NCBI GenBank assembly: GCA_014239735.1
Contig: JAAZYI010000024.1
Span: forward strand, 147,158-211,157
Length of the DNA stretch: 64,000 nucleotides
Reading direction: 5' to 3'
From: Dehalococcoidia bacterium
GTDB lineage: Bacteria > Chloroflexota > Dehalococcoidia > Lucifugimonadales > Lucifugimonadaceae
Position numbers and translations under genes: made by a program. The notes below the pieces were generated by a model that did not search any database, was not told the DNA's origin, and saw nothing but the letters and a program-made list of their open reading frames with translations. This document shows, one piece after another, positions 15,973 through 25,683 of the stretch (positions are counted from its first letter, which is position 1; the number at the start of each line of letters is the position of its first letter).

Positions 15973-17217
15973 TTAATCAAAAAAATCTTTATCCCCCTCT
16001 TTAAGATATTTTTTTGCGCCATCATTAAATGTGATTCCCAAACCTGGCGTATCCCATACATCAATATAACTATTTTTTACTATAGGGTTCGGGAGACCAT
16101 CAATAATGTCATACCACCATTGATGACAAGGAACGCAATACTCAAAAGCAATATAATTTTTTGGCAACGTAGCCGCCAATTGAACATGAGCTGCCAATCC
16201 AATTAACCCGTCAATAGTTCCGTGAGGAGCAATCATGATTCCATTCATATCTGCGTACTCTGCAATCCATTTTGTTTCAGCTATTCCACCAACATCTAAC
16301 GGATCAGGACCTACAACATTAACAGCTCTTTTATCAATTAAATCTTTAAAATTATGCCTTAGATAAATTTGCTCCCCTGTATGAATTGGAGTTGATGTAT
16401 TCATAGTTACATCTCTATATAAATCTGCTAATACGTATGGGGTATAGTCACCTGTAATCATATCCTCAAGCCACATTATATTCAGGTCTTCTACAGCCTT
16501 AGCTATTTTTAGTGCATCATTTGGGAAGATACCTGGCCCAAGATCTAGAGCTAGGCCAACTTCATCTCCTAAAACTTCTTTCATTGCTCTTATACAATCA
16601 ATAGTATAGTTAAATCCTTTTTCAGTAATTTGGGCTCCATTGGGAATATATTGACTCAGCGCCCAAGGTTCTGTTGAATCATCATCAGGAATAATACTAT
16701 TATTATCATCCCAAACTACATCGCCATAAAAATAATCTTTAAAGTTTGATGCAAATTCTCCATGCACAGCAATGCCCTGTTTTATGATTGAAAATCCTTC
16801 ATCCAGTTCTTTCATTCTTAATGTATTTTTTGCAAAATTTTCAGGACTATCTTCGCCATCTAAAGGAAATCTTATCCCTCCGTTATAAACCAAAACTCTA
16901 TCCCTAACTTTTCCGCCAAGTAATTTATGTATAGGTAAATTAGCAGCTTTTCCAGCTATATCCCATAAAGCGACTTCAATAGCACTCACAGCTGCTCCGT
17001 AGGGCTTAAAAGAACCTAATCTTCTAATTTTTCTCATTACTCTTTCAACATTCGTAGGGTCTTCGCCGATTATTAGTGGCTTATAAAATAATACAAATGG
17101 CTTTAAATATGGTTTTGCCCACTCAGCTTGTCCATACCCATAAATTCCCTCATCAGTATTAATTCTGACAACGGGTGTCTTTCCAATTATTGCACACTTT
17201 AAATCTGTTATTTTCAT
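15973..17217 (-). CDS. Enolase superfamily enzyme with altered KxK motif and long insertion
   Basis: A 414-residue member of the mandelate racemase/galactonate dehydratase group, recognised from the capping domain (TDEGIYGYGQ, ALWDIAGKAANLPIHKLLGG) and barrel. Metal ligands are Asp225 (ALDLGPG), Glu251 (WLED) and Glu282 (HTGEQ); His332 (APHGT) pairs with Asp305. The usual KxK is K146-Q147-G148, so the second Lys is missing. About 45 extra residues (roughly 155-200) rich in Asp, Trp and Tyr follow it. A C-terminal EYCVPCHQWWYD block is also distinctive. It is probably a sugar-acid dehydratase of unknown substrate. It converges on the helicase gene. Confidence 0.8.
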   Translation of the reverse strand: MKITDLKCAIIGKTPVVRINTDEGIYGYGQAEWAKPYLKPFVLFYKPLIIGEDPTNVERVMRKIRRLGSFKPYGAAVSAIEVALWDIAGKAANLPIHKLLGGKVRDRVLVYNGGIRFPLDGEDSPENFAKNTLRMKELDEGFSIIKQGIAVHGEFASNFKDYFYGDVVWDDNNSIIPDDDSTEPWALSQYIPNGAQITEKGFNYTIDCIRAMKEVLGDEVGLALDLGPGIFPNDALKIAKAVEDLNIMWLEDMITGDYTPYVLADLYRDVTMNTSTPIHTGEQIYLRHNFKDLIDKRAVNVVGPDPLDVGGIAETKWIAEYADMNGIMIAPHGTIDGLIGLAAHVQLAATLPKNYIAFEYCVPCHQWWYDIIDGLPNPIVKNSYIDVWDTPGLGITFNDGAKKYLKEGDKDFFD

Positions 17218-17254
17218 ATGGTTACTATATTATAAAACTAAACAACTTATAACT

Positions 17255-17758
17255 ATGAAAAAAAATTTTATACCAACAATCTTGTTACTATTGTCATGTT
17301 CTTCAGGGGAGGAATTGCCTGAACCAATAGAAAAAATTACAGATTCAGGAATTATATTTTCTATACAAGAAATAAAAGAAATGGGCTTCAAGAAAAATCA
17401 CGAATATAAAGTTGATGATTTGCCAGGTGCAGTTTCTGCATATTTTGGATTTATAAAAAATGATTTAGGAGATCCTGAAGATTATGAAATCAGGTTTTAT
17501 AATAATCACTCTGACGCCATCGAGTTAGGTATAAAATATACTGATAATGTTACAGGCGAAAATGGATGTATATCAAAAGATTGTGCTTTATGGGCAGAAG
17601 GATTAAAACACAGAATAAGAATGTCTGATTTAGGAACCTTGCACCCTAAATATATGAGCTACCTTGTTTACAACAACTTTATTTTAATGTGCCCTGGATA
17701 CGATGAAGGTGAAGCATTGGGCAAGTGCACTTCGATTATTAATAAGTTAACAAAATAA
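17255..17758 (+). CDS. Small lipoprotein, family A
   Basis: A 167-residue lipoprotein with signal peptide and lipobox LLLLSC. The mature part has the family A blocks: MGFKKNHEYKVDDLPGAVSA, YFGFIKND, DYEIRFYNNHSDAIELG, TGENGCISKDCALW, YLVYNNFILMCPGY and a final Cys before IINKL. The CxxxxC pair (GCISKDC) is shared with the copy at 28339 and differs from the copies at 1529 and 29067. It starts 38 bases from the divergent enolase gene and converges on the M28 peptidase gene. Function is unknown. Confidence 0.82.
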   Translation: MKKNFIPTILLLLSCSSGEELPEPIEKITDSGIIFSIQEIKEMGFKKNHEYKVDDLPGAVSAYFGFIKNDLGDPEDYEIRFYNNHSDAIELGIKYTDNVTGENGCISKDCALWAEGLKHRIRMSDLGTLHPKYMSYLVYNNFILMCPGYDEGEALGKCTSIINKLTK

Positions 17759-17770
17759 TATCTATATATT

Positions 17771-19144
17771 TTAACTTGTTCTTATCTCAAAGTTTTTTTC
17801 TTCATCAAGTCTTTTTCTAATTATATCCTTTGTTAGTGGATTTTTTGGCCAAGAACCTGGAGATATTAAAGATAGCCTGATCAGCAGCCTTGAAAATGAA
17901 GAAATATAATACTTAAGATCTTTTATATTTAATTTATCAAATGTATCTGGAGCTTCATGATGATATTCACAATCAGGATATCTTCCAAAAAACCTCCACC
18001 TCCAAGGATGGGAAGCATCAATCCCAGCTTCTAAAAATGGGAAGTGATCTGAATGTCCATCTAATTGTGCCATAACATGCACTTTCAGATTCTCATTAAG
18101 TGTATCTAATTGATTCTGCAGAAAGTTTCTTAAATGCGAAAATCCTAAGACTATTCCTTTAAGGTTACCCGTAGATAATTCATCACAATTAAGTACAAAT
18201 CTTGGTTTTATATTACCTGAATTATAATTATTATTTACATGAAAAAATGATCCTTGAAGTCTTTGCTCTTCTGCGCTCAATGTAATAAATTTCAAGCCTA
18301 TTCTGGGTTTAATATTAAATTTATCTAATGCCATCTTTATTGATCTTGCAGTTTCTATCACGGCAATCGCTCCTGAGGTATTATCATTTCCACCAGGAGT
18401 ATCAAATACAGTGTCATGATGTCCGCACATAACAATATATTCATCTTTTATTTCTCCAGGTATATCAGCAATAACGTTTGATGTTTCAGCATTATAAAAT
18501 TCTGTAGACACAATCAGTTTTGCTTTTAGGCTTTTCTGAGCATATCTCTTTAGTAATAATAAGTGCTCGCTTGATGTATTAACTATTGGTAATGGAGGGT
18601 ATACAGATTCAGGATCCCTAGTATCCCATACCGAAGAGTACTCCATTCTTCTTCCTGATTTAGGGTCACCGATTATTATTGCAGAAGCACCCATTTCTGA
18701 AATAAAGTTAACTCTATTGCTTATTGGCTCCTGCTCAGTAAAAGGTTCATGCTTTCTATTAACTAGCGCAATCTTACCTTTTATATCTTTTAGTTTTTCA
18801 TTAACTTCTCTTTTAGTCCCAAAACCTAAATCAATTAAATTTAAATTTAGATCAACAGACGGACATCTGTGATAGGGCCTAACATCAAGCTGCTTCTTAT
18901 CTACTTCTAAAATACTTTTATGAAATTTATAAGTTTCAATATTGAAACTTTCATGATAGGTTTCAAGGCCTTCATTTTTCCAGAAATCATGTATATATTC
19001 TGTAGCATTTCTTTCATTGTCAGATGTTGCCCATCTTGACCCAATATCAATAGCTAGCTTTTCATTAAGGTTCTCAATTTTAGAATTTATCCAGGAGTTA
19101 CCTATAATCCACTGGTCAATATCTGAAAAATTATAATCATTCAT
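17771..19144 (-). CDS. M28 family metallopeptidase with inserted PA-like domain
   Basis: The 457-residue protein has the M28 di-zinc centre: His242 and Asp244 (GHHDTV), Asp254 (GGNDNTSG), Glu292/Glu293 (SAEEQRLQG), Asp321 (NCDEL) and a late His in DGHSDHFPF. A protease-associated-like segment (about residues 105-215, with KGKIALVNR and MGASAIIIGD) is inserted before the catalytic half. M28 enzymes remove N-terminal amino acids or cleave C-terminal ones. No signal peptide is seen, so it may be cytoplasmic. Specificity is unknown. Confidence 0.88.
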   Translation of the reverse strand: MNDYNFSDIDQWIIGNSWINSKIENLNEKLAIDIGSRWATSDNERNATEYIHDFWKNEGLETYHESFNIETYKFHKSILEVDKKQLDVRPYHRCPSVDLNLNLIDLGFGTKREVNEKLKDIKGKIALVNRKHEPFTEQEPISNRVNFISEMGASAIIIGDPKSGRRMEYSSVWDTRDPESVYPPLPIVNTSSEHLLLLKRYAQKSLKAKLIVSTEFYNAETSNVIADIPGEIKDEYIVMCGHHDTVFDTPGGNDNTSGAIAVIETARSIKMALDKFNIKPRIGLKFITLSAEEQRLQGSFFHVNNNYNSGNIKPRFVLNCDELSTGNLKGIVLGFSHLRNFLQNQLDTLNENLKVHVMAQLDGHSDHFPFLEAGIDASHPWRWRFFGRYPDCEYHHEAPDTFDKLNIKDLKYYISSFSRLLIRLSLISPGSWPKNPLTKDIIRKRLDEEKNFEIRTS

Positions 19145-19186
19145 AGTTAAATTTTTGATTAATTCTATTAATTGGTCAATTTTTTA

Positions 19187-21838
19187 TTAGCCAGTATTTT
19201 TTAATCCAGCAGAAAGTCCATTTATAGTTAGCAATAGACCTCTTGTTAAAAGCTGAGTGTCGCTATTATTTTTTCTAATCTTCTTCAGGAAAATAATTTG
19301 AAACATGTTTAGCGGAAGCAAATATGCCTCTCTAACATCTAAGGTTTTTTTGAGTGTAGGATTATTTTCTAATAATGATTTCTGTGAAGTAATTTTTTTT
19401 ATTAAACTTTCTGATCTATTAAATTCTTTTTTGATTTCATTAAAAATTTCATACTGACCATCATGCAACTCATCTACATAAGATTCTGAAATTGCCATGT
19501 CTGTCTTAGCTAAATTCATTTCTACGCTAGATACTAAAGTCCTAAAGAATTTCAGCTCTTCGTACATTTTCTTTATTTCTTGTTCTTTTCCTTCTTCTAT
19601 AGCTCTCTCAATTGCATAACCAAAGCCATACCATCCTGTAATAATTTGTCTAGATTGAGACCAAGAAAAGACCCAAGGTATCGCTCTAAGATCCTTTAAT
19701 GTATTACTACCTGAATTTCTTTTAGAGGGTCTAGAGCCAATATTCATTTTTGAAAATTCCTCAAGAGGAGTACTTTTTTTTACGTAATCAACAAAATTTT
19801 CTTCATTAATCAATTTGCGATAATAATCATAACTTTCATTAGAAAGGAAGTTCATCAGTCCATTCCATTTTTCTGAATCATTTTTCTTTTTATCTAAAGA
19901 TGCCTCAATTACAGAAGACAATATTATCTTAAGATTTATTTGAGATAGATCGGAGTTTGCAAAATTATCTGAAATTACCTCTCCCTGCTGAGTAACTTTA
20001 ATTTTTCCATTTATAGTACCTTGAGGTTGCGCAAGAATTGCTTCTCCGGATGGACCTCCTCCCCTACTTGATGATCCGCCTCTTCCATGAAATATAGTTA
20101 AACTCAAACTAAATTTATCCGCTAAAGATGATATTAAAGATTGAGACTTATAAAGATCCCATTGAGACTTGAGTATCCCTCCATCTTTATTGGAATCTGA
20201 ATACCCGATCATAACTTCTACTGAATCTCCAGATTCATAAATATTACTCCAAAAGTCCTCTAAGATTTTTATACTATTTTCAAGGTCTTCAATTGTCTCA
20301 AGCAAAGGTACTATATTAAATTTACTAAATTCCTTTTTGTCTTTAATAAGACCAGTAGCAATCGCTAAGTAAGCAATTGAAAGCAAGTCTTCCGAATTAC
20401 CAGCCATAGCTACTATCCAAGTATTAATGGCATCATCTCCATATTTCTTTTTTGAATCTGTAATAGTTTCAAAAGTCCTAATAACTTCAAGTGTAGGTTC
20501 AGATAGATTTAATTCATCAAGTTTAATAGCTGATGATTTCGCAATTCCATTTAATAATTCTTTCTTAAAATCACCTTCTTCTGAATTCAATATTTCTTTT
20601 GCGGCATAAGTTGTGATAGATGCATCTTCCCTAATGTCCATTTCTGCAATTGTCAGTCCTCCTGTTTTTAAAGACTCAATGAGCTTCTTTAAAGTTTTTA
20701 TATCGGTTGGGGCACCTCTATTATTATTTAGCGAATCTAGCACTAGTTCTAAATCGCAAATGAGCTCCACAGAGGTATACAGGTTTAATTTAAATTTCTC
20801 TAGTATTATTGAAATGGAGAGCCTGTAAGGTTCTTCAGAAAATTTCTCATAATCCAATTTATTTCTTTCTAGAATAAATTCTGTATTGGTTTTAATGTAA
20901 TCACTTAAATCACCAGAAATAGTAACTATATGAACAGACTGGCTTAATCTGTTAATCAAATTATATAAAACATTATTAATCCTTTTGCAGTTCCTTTTAT
21001 ACTGCATTTCTAATATTTCACTTGTTAAATTATGGGTCACATTAGGATTTCCATCCCTATCGCCTCCTACCCAAGTTCCTATTTTTATAGGAGTTATTTT
21101 TTTATCTATCCCAAGATCTTTAATTAGGTTATTTACTTCTAAATTAAGTTCTGGAATCTCATCACTAACTACGTTTTCAATAAAAAAGAGATTGTTATCT
21201 GCTTCATCATAAGGAGATGGCTTAAGTTGTCTGAGCTCATCTGTCTGTATTATCACCTTTGCAACTTCTTTTAATTCTTCTTGTCCAGACAGTTCTGAAA
21301 ATGCCATTCCAGACGATCTTTCTAAATATCTCTCTTTTATAATTTCATGGAGCACATTTATCTGATTAAGAATTTCTGGACGTGCAGCTTCTGTTGGATG
21401 AGCAGTAAAAACAAGTTTTATGTCTAGATTTTCAAGAAATTCACTTATAACTGATTCGGAGTGCGATTTAAATATTTCTTCAATTCTATTCGAAAAGCGT
21501 TTATCATCATGATTTTGGGCGGAAAGATCTTCAACTCTATAAATGTGCTCTACAACATTTGCTACATGGAAATATAGAGTATAAGCCCTTATTAGCCGGA
21601 TTGCCCAGTATGGCTCATACTCTTTAAGCACAGATATTAAATTGTTTAATTTATCTTTTGAACTCTCTTTTTTATAAGCTCTTGACTGATAATCATCAAT
21701 TAGGTCTCTTACTTCATTAACCTTAATTAAAAATTCTTCCCCAAATTCTTCTTCAAGTATATCCGCAACCAGATTGCCAATGACTTTTATTTCAAAGTTC
21801 ATCTCAGATAAAAGTTTATTATTTTCTTTGTAGGACAT
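19187..21838 (-). CDS. ppc: Phosphoenolpyruvate carboxylase
   Basis: An 883-residue protein of the usual bacterial length with all PEPC hallmarks: FTAHPTEAARPEI carrying the catalytic His, GWVGGDRDGNPNVT-like GTWVGGDRDGNPNV, FHGRGGSSSRGGGPSGEA, IPWVFSWSQSRQ, and the invariant C-terminal end GLSAGLKNTG. It adds bicarbonate to PEP to make oxaloacetate, feeding the TCA cycle. The gene is monocistronic and divergent from the large secreted protein, with only 40 bases between the starts. Confidence 0.96.
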   Translation of the reverse strand: MSYKENNKLLSEMNFEIKVIGNLVADILEEEFGEEFLIKVNEVRDLIDDYQSRAYKKESSKDKLNNLISVLKEYEPYWAIRLIRAYTLYFHVANVVEHIYRVEDLSAQNHDDKRFSNRIEEIFKSHSESVISEFLENLDIKLVFTAHPTEAARPEILNQINVLHEIIKERYLERSSGMAFSELSGQEELKEVAKVIIQTDELRQLKPSPYDEADNNLFFIENVVSDEIPELNLEVNNLIKDLGIDKKITPIKIGTWVGGDRDGNPNVTHNLTSEILEMQYKRNCKRINNVLYNLINRLSQSVHIVTISGDLSDYIKTNTEFILERNKLDYEKFSEEPYRLSISIILEKFKLNLYTSVELICDLELVLDSLNNNRGAPTDIKTLKKLIESLKTGGLTIAEMDIREDASITTYAAKEILNSEEGDFKKELLNGIAKSSAIKLDELNLSEPTLEVIRTFETITDSKKKYGDDAINTWIVAMAGNSEDLLSIAYLAIATGLIKDKKEFSKFNIVPLLETIEDLENSIKILEDFWSNIYESGDSVEVMIGYSDSNKDGGILKSQWDLYKSQSLISSLADKFSLSLTIFHGRGGSSSRGGGPSGEAILAQPQGTINGKIKVTQQGEVISDNFANSDLSQINLKIILSSVIEASLDKKKNDSEKWNGLMNFLSNESYDYYRKLINEENFVDYVKKSTPLEEFSKMNIGSRPSKRNSGSNTLKDLRAIPWVFSWSQSRQIITGWYGFGYAIERAIEEGKEQEIKKMYEELKFFRTLVSSVEMNLAKTDMAISESYVDELHDGQYEIFNEIKKEFNRSESLIKKITSQKSLLENNPTLKKTLDVREAYLLPLNMFQIIFLKKIRKNNSDTQLLTRGLLLTINGLSAGLKNTG

Positions 21839-21878
21839 ATATAATTATTAATATATCCTTTTACTGAATATATTTCCT

Positions 21879-24419
21879 ATGAAAAATTATAAAACATTAT
21901 TCTTATCAATAATTTTATTAGTCTCTTCTGTTGGCATCATCAGTGCCGATGAAAATAAACATGTTCCTCCTCCTCAATCTTTATTTATAGCACCTAGCAT
22001 AGATCAGATATGGAATCCATATGCGAGATCATGGAACAGCCCCAAAAAAGCATTCCAAGTTAATACGGTACATGAAATAGAATCAGAAATGGATTTGAAA
22101 TCTAGTGGTCAAAAACCTATTCAAAATATATTTTCAGGTGATCATGGATTTATGACTCTGGAAGAAGGTGCATTCGAACTTGGAGGTATGCCTATGGAAT
22201 GGTCAATAAGGGGAACAGAAGACCAAACTGCATATTTTTATGCGGATGATTATGGGTTGAGAGTTCGCGGACATTTCAGACCAGGCTATAAAAATGACAT
22301 AGAACATCCTTGTCAAACAGGGCCAAAAGATAGTCACACTTCTTACCTTAGCCCCTTTCATCCTGTAAATTTAAGCGGCCAACACATTACTGGCCCAGGT
22401 ACTGACTTAAATTATGAAACAGGGATTTCACTTGCGTATGACAATGGCAAAATAGAATTAGGATTAACTGGTGATCAGAGAACTGTCATGCTATTTGGGA
22501 CTCAAAAATCCGATTGCTACACAGGGCCTATGTTCGTTACAGAAGACGATGGCATAATTGTTGCATTAGATTTTAAAAATGTTTTTACTGATAAATATAA
22601 ACCTGGAATAAATTTCATTCAATTTGAATACTGGGTATATTATGACCCTGCACATTTTCAGAATTTAGCACAAGATATTGATCATCAAATTGCTAACTCA
22701 CCAATATATTGCGATCCTAGGTATGCACATACACATGGCTCTGGTCACTGGTCTGGATCTGCTGGGCAAATGGCTAGCAAGCAAATTACTGCGGGTTACG
22801 CCAATGAATGCTTGGGGATATCTTTTGAATTTTTTCCTCCTGAAAATGCAAATTCAACAAATATATTTAATGTAAGGCCTTCAGGGCCTGGCGATGAAAA
22901 TGTATTTATGTCAATAGGGCTAGGGTCAGATGACTGGATAGAACTAGAATTTGAACCTTTAAAATGCGGAAATGAGATGCGTGATAGCACCAGGATTATA
23001 GGAAATAATCGAAGATATTTAGAGGATAATGAGAGTGAAAGTTATTTAATAGATTTTAAATATAATCCCATTACAACTTATCCTTACAGGTTAGCTTCTG
23101 CCAATTCTGGTGCGACTGGAGGGCCAAACGAATATGAAATGCTTTGGCGTGTCGGAAACATGATAAGTAATTCAGGAAATACTACTGATAATGGCAAACC
23201 TATAAATTATTGTTTCCTAAGAGATTACATACACAATGAAAAAGGCAGCGACCCTTGGCAAAGATTAATTGACCCTGATATGGATGGTGAATTTTCTTCG
23301 CTTTACGATAACGAATTTGTACCATATGGGACGGATATTTCTCCTATGAGCATCACTTGGGAAACTTCACAGTTAGCTGTTATGGGGAGAAATGGGAGGA
23401 AAACGGCAAATACTTCAATGGGATGTGATGGGCCTGATGCAGGATGTACATTTTCAAGTCTTCAAGTAAATTTATCGAACGAATTTGGAAATAAAATTAG
23501 GGGTGAAATAAATAATACATTAAGGCATATCATATATGTTGATGGAACAGAAGCATCTTTTCCTATAGAAAACGCAGCACGAAAAGCTTGGTTTTACACA
23601 AACACCCATAAAGTAAGAATTAAGTTCAGGATGGATGCGCAACCAGGTGTAAATTTATCTTTAAAAGAGAGAGAGAACAAATGGGACGCAATTTTAAATA
23701 CCATGATGGTTATTCCTGTGCAGCCAGAAAGTGAATTCATGAATGAAAAATTAAGTTTTAAGAGCTCCTATAGAAATGGAGAATATCTAGGAATTCCTAC
23801 TAATCAACAAAATGGATTTTTTTATAATAATAAAGATTATGAATGGGTAACTACCCTTAAAAATAAGATAAATGAAGAAAATGCGCCTGTCGTAAAAGTG
23901 CTTGAAAATATAATAGAAGCTCCAATTATTGATAAGCCATTGGATATAGCTTCAAAAGCAACAAGCTTATTTTCTGGAAATAAGGAAGAGAAAATTGACA
24001 CTTCTTTATTTGATGCTTCTGAACAAGCAGTTAGAGACAGAGAAAGGCAACTACAAGAATTAGAAGAACAACGCAGAAAATTAGACCAAGAAAGTGCTAA
24101 TAGACAAGATGACCTAGAATTTCAAAGAGAAATGCAAAGATTAGAATTAGAATCAATGAGGGCTGAACTTGAACTTGAAAGAGAAAGAATGGAGCTAGAA
24201 ATGGAAAGACAAAATTTAGAAGATCAAGAAAATATGAGAGTAAATAATAAGGAATATTTTTCAGAAGATGACAGAGGTTTCTTTTCTAAGCCAAAAGCAG
24301 GTACTGAAAAAACAGGGGGAGGTTTTCAAGATATCACTTCAGACCCAACAAAGCTGGCAATGCTAGGATTAGCAGTAACCTTGGGAACAACATTGCTACA
24401 AATGTTCAGAGGCAATTAG
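21879..24419 (+). CDS. Large secreted protein with charged helical stalk and C-terminal membrane anchor
   Basis: An 846-residue protein I cannot assign to a family. A signal peptide (residues 1-23, ending ISA) leads into about 650 residues of mixed beta-rich sequence with many Gly, Asn and Tyr and eight cysteines, consistent with an extracytoplasmic, disulfide-bonded domain. Residues about 712-787 are almost only Glu, Arg, Gln, Leu and Met in heptad-like order: a coiled coil or single alpha helix. Residues about 825-843 are a hydrophobic segment close to the C-terminus. The result would be a head domain held off the membrane by a stalk. A small membrane protein gene follows 44 bases later. 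Divergent from ppc. Confidence 0.75.
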   Translation: MKNYKTLFLSIILLVSSVGIISADENKHVPPPQSLFIAPSIDQIWNPYARSWNSPKKAFQVNTVHEIESEMDLKSSGQKPIQNIFSGDHGFMTLEEGAFELGGMPMEWSIRGTEDQTAYFYADDYGLRVRGHFRPGYKNDIEHPCQTGPKDSHTSYLSPFHPVNLSGQHITGPGTDLNYETGISLAYDNGKIELGLTGDQRTVMLFGTQKSDCYTGPMFVTEDDGIIVALDFKNVFTDKYKPGINFIQFEYWVYYDPAHFQNLAQDIDHQIANSPIYCDPRYAHTHGSGHWSGSAGQMASKQITAGYANECLGISFEFFPPENANSTNIFNVRPSGPGDENVFMSIGLGSDDWIELEFEPLKCGNEMRDSTRIIGNNRRYLEDNESESYLIDFKYNPITTYPYRLASANSGATGGPNEYEMLWRVGNMISNSGNTTDNGKPINYCFLRDYIHNEKGSDPWQRLIDPDMDGEFSSLYDNEFVPYGTDISPMSITWETSQLAVMGRNGRKTANTSMGCDGPDAGCTFSSLQVNLSNEFGNKIRGEINNTLRHIIYVDGTEASFPIENAARKAWFYTNTHKVRIKFRMDAQPGVNLSLKERENKWDAILNTMMVIPVQPESEFMNEKLSFKSSYRNGEYLGIPTNQQNGFFYNNKDYEWVTTLKNKINEENAPVVKVLENIIEAPIIDKPLDIASKATSLFSGNKEEKIDTSLFDASEQAVRDRERQLQELEEQRRKLDQESANRQDDLEFQREMQRLELESMRAELELERERMELEMERQNLEDQENMRVNNKEYFSEDDRGFFSKPKAGTEKTGGGFQDITSDPTKLAMLGLAVTLGTTLLQMFRGN

Positions 24420-24463
24420 TCCTAACCTTTAATTAAATTGAGTTTTTTTGTAACCTAATTTTC

Positions 24464-24817
24464 ATGATGATGACACCTGAAAGAGAAAAAATTGAGATAA
24501 TCATTAGAGAAATATCTTCAATAAATGTAAACGATTCTTATTCAAGAGAGAAGAATTTAGGGAATATTGAAAGGCTTATAAATTTAAAACAAGATCTTGA
24601 AAGAATTAAGCCAGATTCCAGATTAATTTTCAACCCTTCTATTAAAGAATTAAGTTCTAAAATGAAAAAACTCTTAGTACAAAAAGATTTTCATGACATG
24701 GAATGGCAAAACCCTAATAAATTACTTATGGCAATAACACCTGGATTTATATTTGTTTGCTTGATTGCTCCGCCAGCTGTTTTTGCTTTATTAACCTTAA
24801 TCTATGTTTTAAAATGA
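24464..24817 (+). CDS. Small protein with helical N-terminus and C-terminal membrane span
   Basis: 117 residues starting with three Met codons. The first 85 residues are charged and helical, with regularly spaced Leu and Ile (GNIERLINLKQDLERIK), and the last 30 form one strong membrane span (TPGFIFVCLIAPPAVFALL). Its TGA overlaps the ATG of the SMP-30-like gene (ATGA), so the two are translationally coupled. There is no recognisable family; its location after the large stalked protein hints at a membrane partner, but this is only position. Confidence 0.6.
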   Translation: MMMTPEREKIEIIIREISSINVNDSYSREKNLGNIERLINLKQDLERIKPDSRLIFNPSIKELSSKMKKLLVQKDFHDMEWQNPNKLLMAITPGFIFVCLIAPPAVFALLTLIYVLK

Positions 24818-25683
24818 AGCCAGAAATTTTTGCAGAAAATCTAATCTTTCCTGAAGGCTCAAGATGGAAAAATAACAAGTTAATTTTTTCGGATATTTTT
24901 TCTAATGAAGTTATAAGTTTCACTGAAGAAGGAAATAAAGAAACTATTGTAAAAATAGACGGACTTCCGGTGGGATTAGGCTGGAATCAAAATAACGACC
25001 TTCTCATAAACTCGTTGCAAGAAAAAAAAGTTTTGGTATTTGACGGCAAAACAACTAAAGAATATGCAGATATTGGAGCCCATGAAAATAATTTTATTAA
25101 CGACATGACCACTGACGCATCAGGTAGAGCATATGTGGGGACAGTTGCTCTAGAATCATTCAATGAGAATATCCCAATTGCTCCAGACAATATGCCTACA
25201 TTCAGCTCAATAATGCTTGTTGATATAGATGGCTTAGTTAGAAGAGTTGCAGATAGAATGACATTTACTAACGGAATGGCAATAAGTCCTGATGGTAAAA
25301 AATTAGTTGTCGCTGAAACATTTGCATATAGATTATCAATATTTGATATAAAACCTAATGGCGACTTAGATAATCGAAGGATATTTGCTGATTTAGGTGC
25401 ACCTACAGACGGAATTACAATGGATGCAAAGGGAAGAGTATGGGTTGCAATACCTTATTATACCTTTGGCGGTCCAGGTGGTTGGGTAAGAGTTGAAGAC
25501 GGAGGTAAAGTGTCTGGAAAAATCGATTCTGATACTCATGGGGCTTTTGATTGTGTTCTTGGAGGAAAGAATATGGATAATCTTTACCTGCTTGAAGGTG
25601 CAATTTTAGGAAATGAAAGAATAAAGGGTGGCGGCCGTATTAGAGTTTGTAAAGTTGATTGCCCTGGATTTATTCAAAATTAA
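24814..25683 (+). CDS. SMP-30/gluconolactonase-like protein
   Basis: 289 residues of the SMP-30/regucalcin family. The family landmarks are FPEGSRW near the N-terminus (metal-binding Glu), NDMTTDASGRAYVG (Asn), TNGMAISPDGKKLVVAETF and TDGITMDAKGRVWVA (Asp). These proteins hydrolyse lactones such as gluconolactone; some act on other esters. The ATG at 24814 is fixed by the ATGA overlap with the upstream gene and the family N-terminus; the 19 residues upstream in frame belong to the overlapping gene. It converges on the LysE-type gene, sharing its stop region. It is a second lactonase-like gene beside the partial one at base 1. Confidence 0.85.
   Translation: MKPEIFAENLIFPEGSRWKNNKLIFSDIFSNEVISFTEEGNKETIVKIDGLPVGLGWNQNNDLLINSLQEKKVLVFDGKTTKEYADIGAHENNFINDMTTDASGRAYVGTVALESFNENIPIAPDNMPTFSSIMLVDIDGLVRRVADRMTFTNGMAISPDGKKLVVAETFAYRLSIFDIKPNGDLDNRRIFADLGAPTDGITMDAKGRVWVAIPYYTFGGPGGWVRVEDGGKVSGKIDSDTHGAFDCVLGGKNMDNLYLLEGAILGNERIKGGGRIRVCKVDCPGFIQN

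Noticed and set aside
15955..16010. Possible terminator between helicase and enolase genes (AAGAT/ATCTT)
   Set aside because: Only a 5-bp stem with a long loop; too weak to call.
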